This document shows positions 63,215-64,000 of a stretch of 64,000 nucleotides of DNA, piece by piece. This stretch comes from an uncultured Clostridium sp. (GTDB lineage: Bacteria > Bacillota > Clostridia > Peptostreptococcales > Peptostreptococcaceae): the NCBI GenBank assembly GCA_937944945.1, contig CALEBD010000406.1, positions 62,001-126,000 on the forward strand. Reading direction: 5' to 3'. A model generated the notes under the pieces. That model saw nothing but the letters and a program-made list of their open reading frames with translations. It did not search any database and was not told the DNA's origin. The position numbers and the translations under genes are program-made. Each line of letters opens with the position of its first letter. Position 1 is the first letter of the stretch.

Positions 63215-64000
63215 TTAGAACTTTCCTTCGTTAGGTTGTAGACATATAAGTCCCTGTTCTCTCCACATCTTTACACACTTAGAACTATCATCAAGGACAA
63301 ATTGTACGTTATACTTTCCCTTGATATTTTCCTCGTAGATTCTTCTCTTACAGTCTGGACCTGGACTATAGTCTCCTACTGGTCTAAAGAACATAGCATC
63401 AGACGGAATCTCATTCTTCTTTAACCATTCCTTTGTAGCATCTACAACCTCAGCAGTTCCTTCTCTACCAGTAACTATGAAAACTAAGCAATGTTCTCCC
63501 ATTTGTCTTACTAGACGACAAATCTCTTCTACTGGAGTATCCTCTAGCATACCATTGGCACTATTTTCTCCATAGAACGGTCTTCCAGAAGTATTTAGGC
63601 AAAGAGTGGCATCCATATCTACTAATATCACTGGTCTTCCTCCATCAACGTGTTCAGCCTTATTCTTAAGCATTTCCTTAATATCGGAACTAATGATAAA
63701 GTTTCTGTAACGTCTCCAAGTTTCTTTAATGACCTTCTCCCCAATAGGATTAGGACGAGCCGCATCTCTACGAATACATTCCTCGACCGGAGTCCAAAAG
63801 TCTTTGTATTCTATATTCACATGAATACCAGTATCTTTCTCTATATTCTCACACAAAGTACGAATCCATGCATCCTCTTTAGGATTTAGGTTCATATTAT
63901 CAACTACTACATCATAACCCTTAATAAGGGCAAATGTAATCATATTAGCTTTAGCCTCTGTTACTAACTTTTCTCTACTTGGAACCCAATAGTCTCCTAA
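63215..64000 (-). CDS. T4 Pnkp-like polynucleotide kinase 3'-phosphatase (5' end outside window)
   Basis: The frame is open to the right edge (visible 261 residues), and an ATG at 63943 is internal. The left part is the end of a P-loop kinase domain: GDYWVPSREKLV, GYDVVVDNMNLNPKE as in T4 Pnkp, and RDAARPNPIGEKVI. The Walker A would lie outside the window. The C-terminal HAD phosphatase has VILVDMDATLCLN (nucleophile Asp), FIVTGREG and FVLDDSSKCV. The enzyme heals 5'-OH / 3'-phosphate ends of RNA or DNA, notably tRNAs cut by host anticodon nucleases. A separate RNA ligase is not visible here. Confidence 0.9.
   Translation of the reverse strand, partial: LGDYWVPSREKLVTEAKANMITFALIKGYDVVVDNMNLNPKEDAWIRTLCENIEKDTGIHVNIEYKDFWTPVEECIRRDAARPNPIGEKVIKETWRRYRNFIISSDIKEMLKNKAEHVDGGRPVILVDMDATLCLNTSGRPFYGENSANGMLEDTPVEEICRLVRQMGEHCLVFIVTGREGTAEVVDATKEWLKKNEIPSDAMFFRPVGDYSPGPDCKRRIYEENIKGKYNVQFVLDDSSKCVKMWREQGLICLQPNEGKF

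Noticed and set aside
1..64000. A suppressor tRNA-Gln (CUA) or any tRNA gene in the window
   Set aside because: The sequence is almost completely filled by coding frames, and the few gaps show no cloverleaf or T-loop sequence; it must lie outside the window if phage-encoded.
1..64000. CRISPR arrays, insertion sequences or integrase/attachment sites
   Set aside because: No spaced direct repeats, transposase or recombinase motifs were seen; the only tandem repeats are the two short tracts listed.

Overview
The window is a contiguous piece of a crAss-like bacteriophage genome (order Crassvirales), AT-rich and tightly packed, most likely from a phage of gut Bacteroidota. The evidence is the two opposed gene blocks, an IHF-like protein among neck and tail genes, a two-domain cell-wall hydrolase, a DUF192 protein, and a run of giant virion proteins. 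One giant protein carries the DYDID catalytic signature of the crAss-like virion RNA polymerase. Translation starts lack a clear Shine-Dalgarno and sit in AT-rich leaders, as expected for Bacteroidota.

Late block, + strand, 1-50297. It opens with the C-terminal part of a NUMOD-containing homing-endonuclease-like protein. Head, neck and tail genes follow (513-16865), then a linker/cargo protein, a glucosaminidase plus tail-lysozyme protein, a DUF192 protein, a small Pro/Ala-rich protein and a 1458-residue virion protein. The block ends with five consecutive genes (25457-50297) whose stop and start codons overlap, encoding 625, 2780, 2997, 311 and 1569 residues. Between them these carry an SF1-type helicase, the virion RNA polymerase active site, a degenerate zincin and a PD-(D/E)XK nuclease. 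They are probably packed in the particle and delivered with the DNA to start transcription. From position 1400 onward the genes are full of in-frame TAG codons. Reading TAG as glutamine gives clean long proteins that end at TAA or TGA, with start/stop overlaps at the joints.

Early block, - strand, 50349-64000. It comprises 32 small genes in one compact run, converging on the late block at a hairpin terminator (50305-50345). Recognisable products are DUF3310-like, thioredoxin, DUF1848 (radical-SAM-like), YqeY/GatB-like, metallophosphoesterase, ABC-type ATPase, uracil-DNA glycosylase, ThyX, a primase-like protein, Thg1-like 3'-5' polymerase and a T4 Pnkp-like RNA/DNA repair enzyme cut by the window edge. 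No early gene contains an in-frame TAG, and three early genes end in TAG.

Taken together, the genome appears to use two genetic codes in time: TAG as stop for early nucleotide-metabolism and RNA-repair genes, and TAG as Gln for late structural, lytic and virion-RNA-polymerase genes. The suppressor tRNA that this needs is not visible in the window. Early RNA/tRNA-directed enzymes (Thg1-like, Pnkp-like, YqeY) are plausible partners of such a switch.
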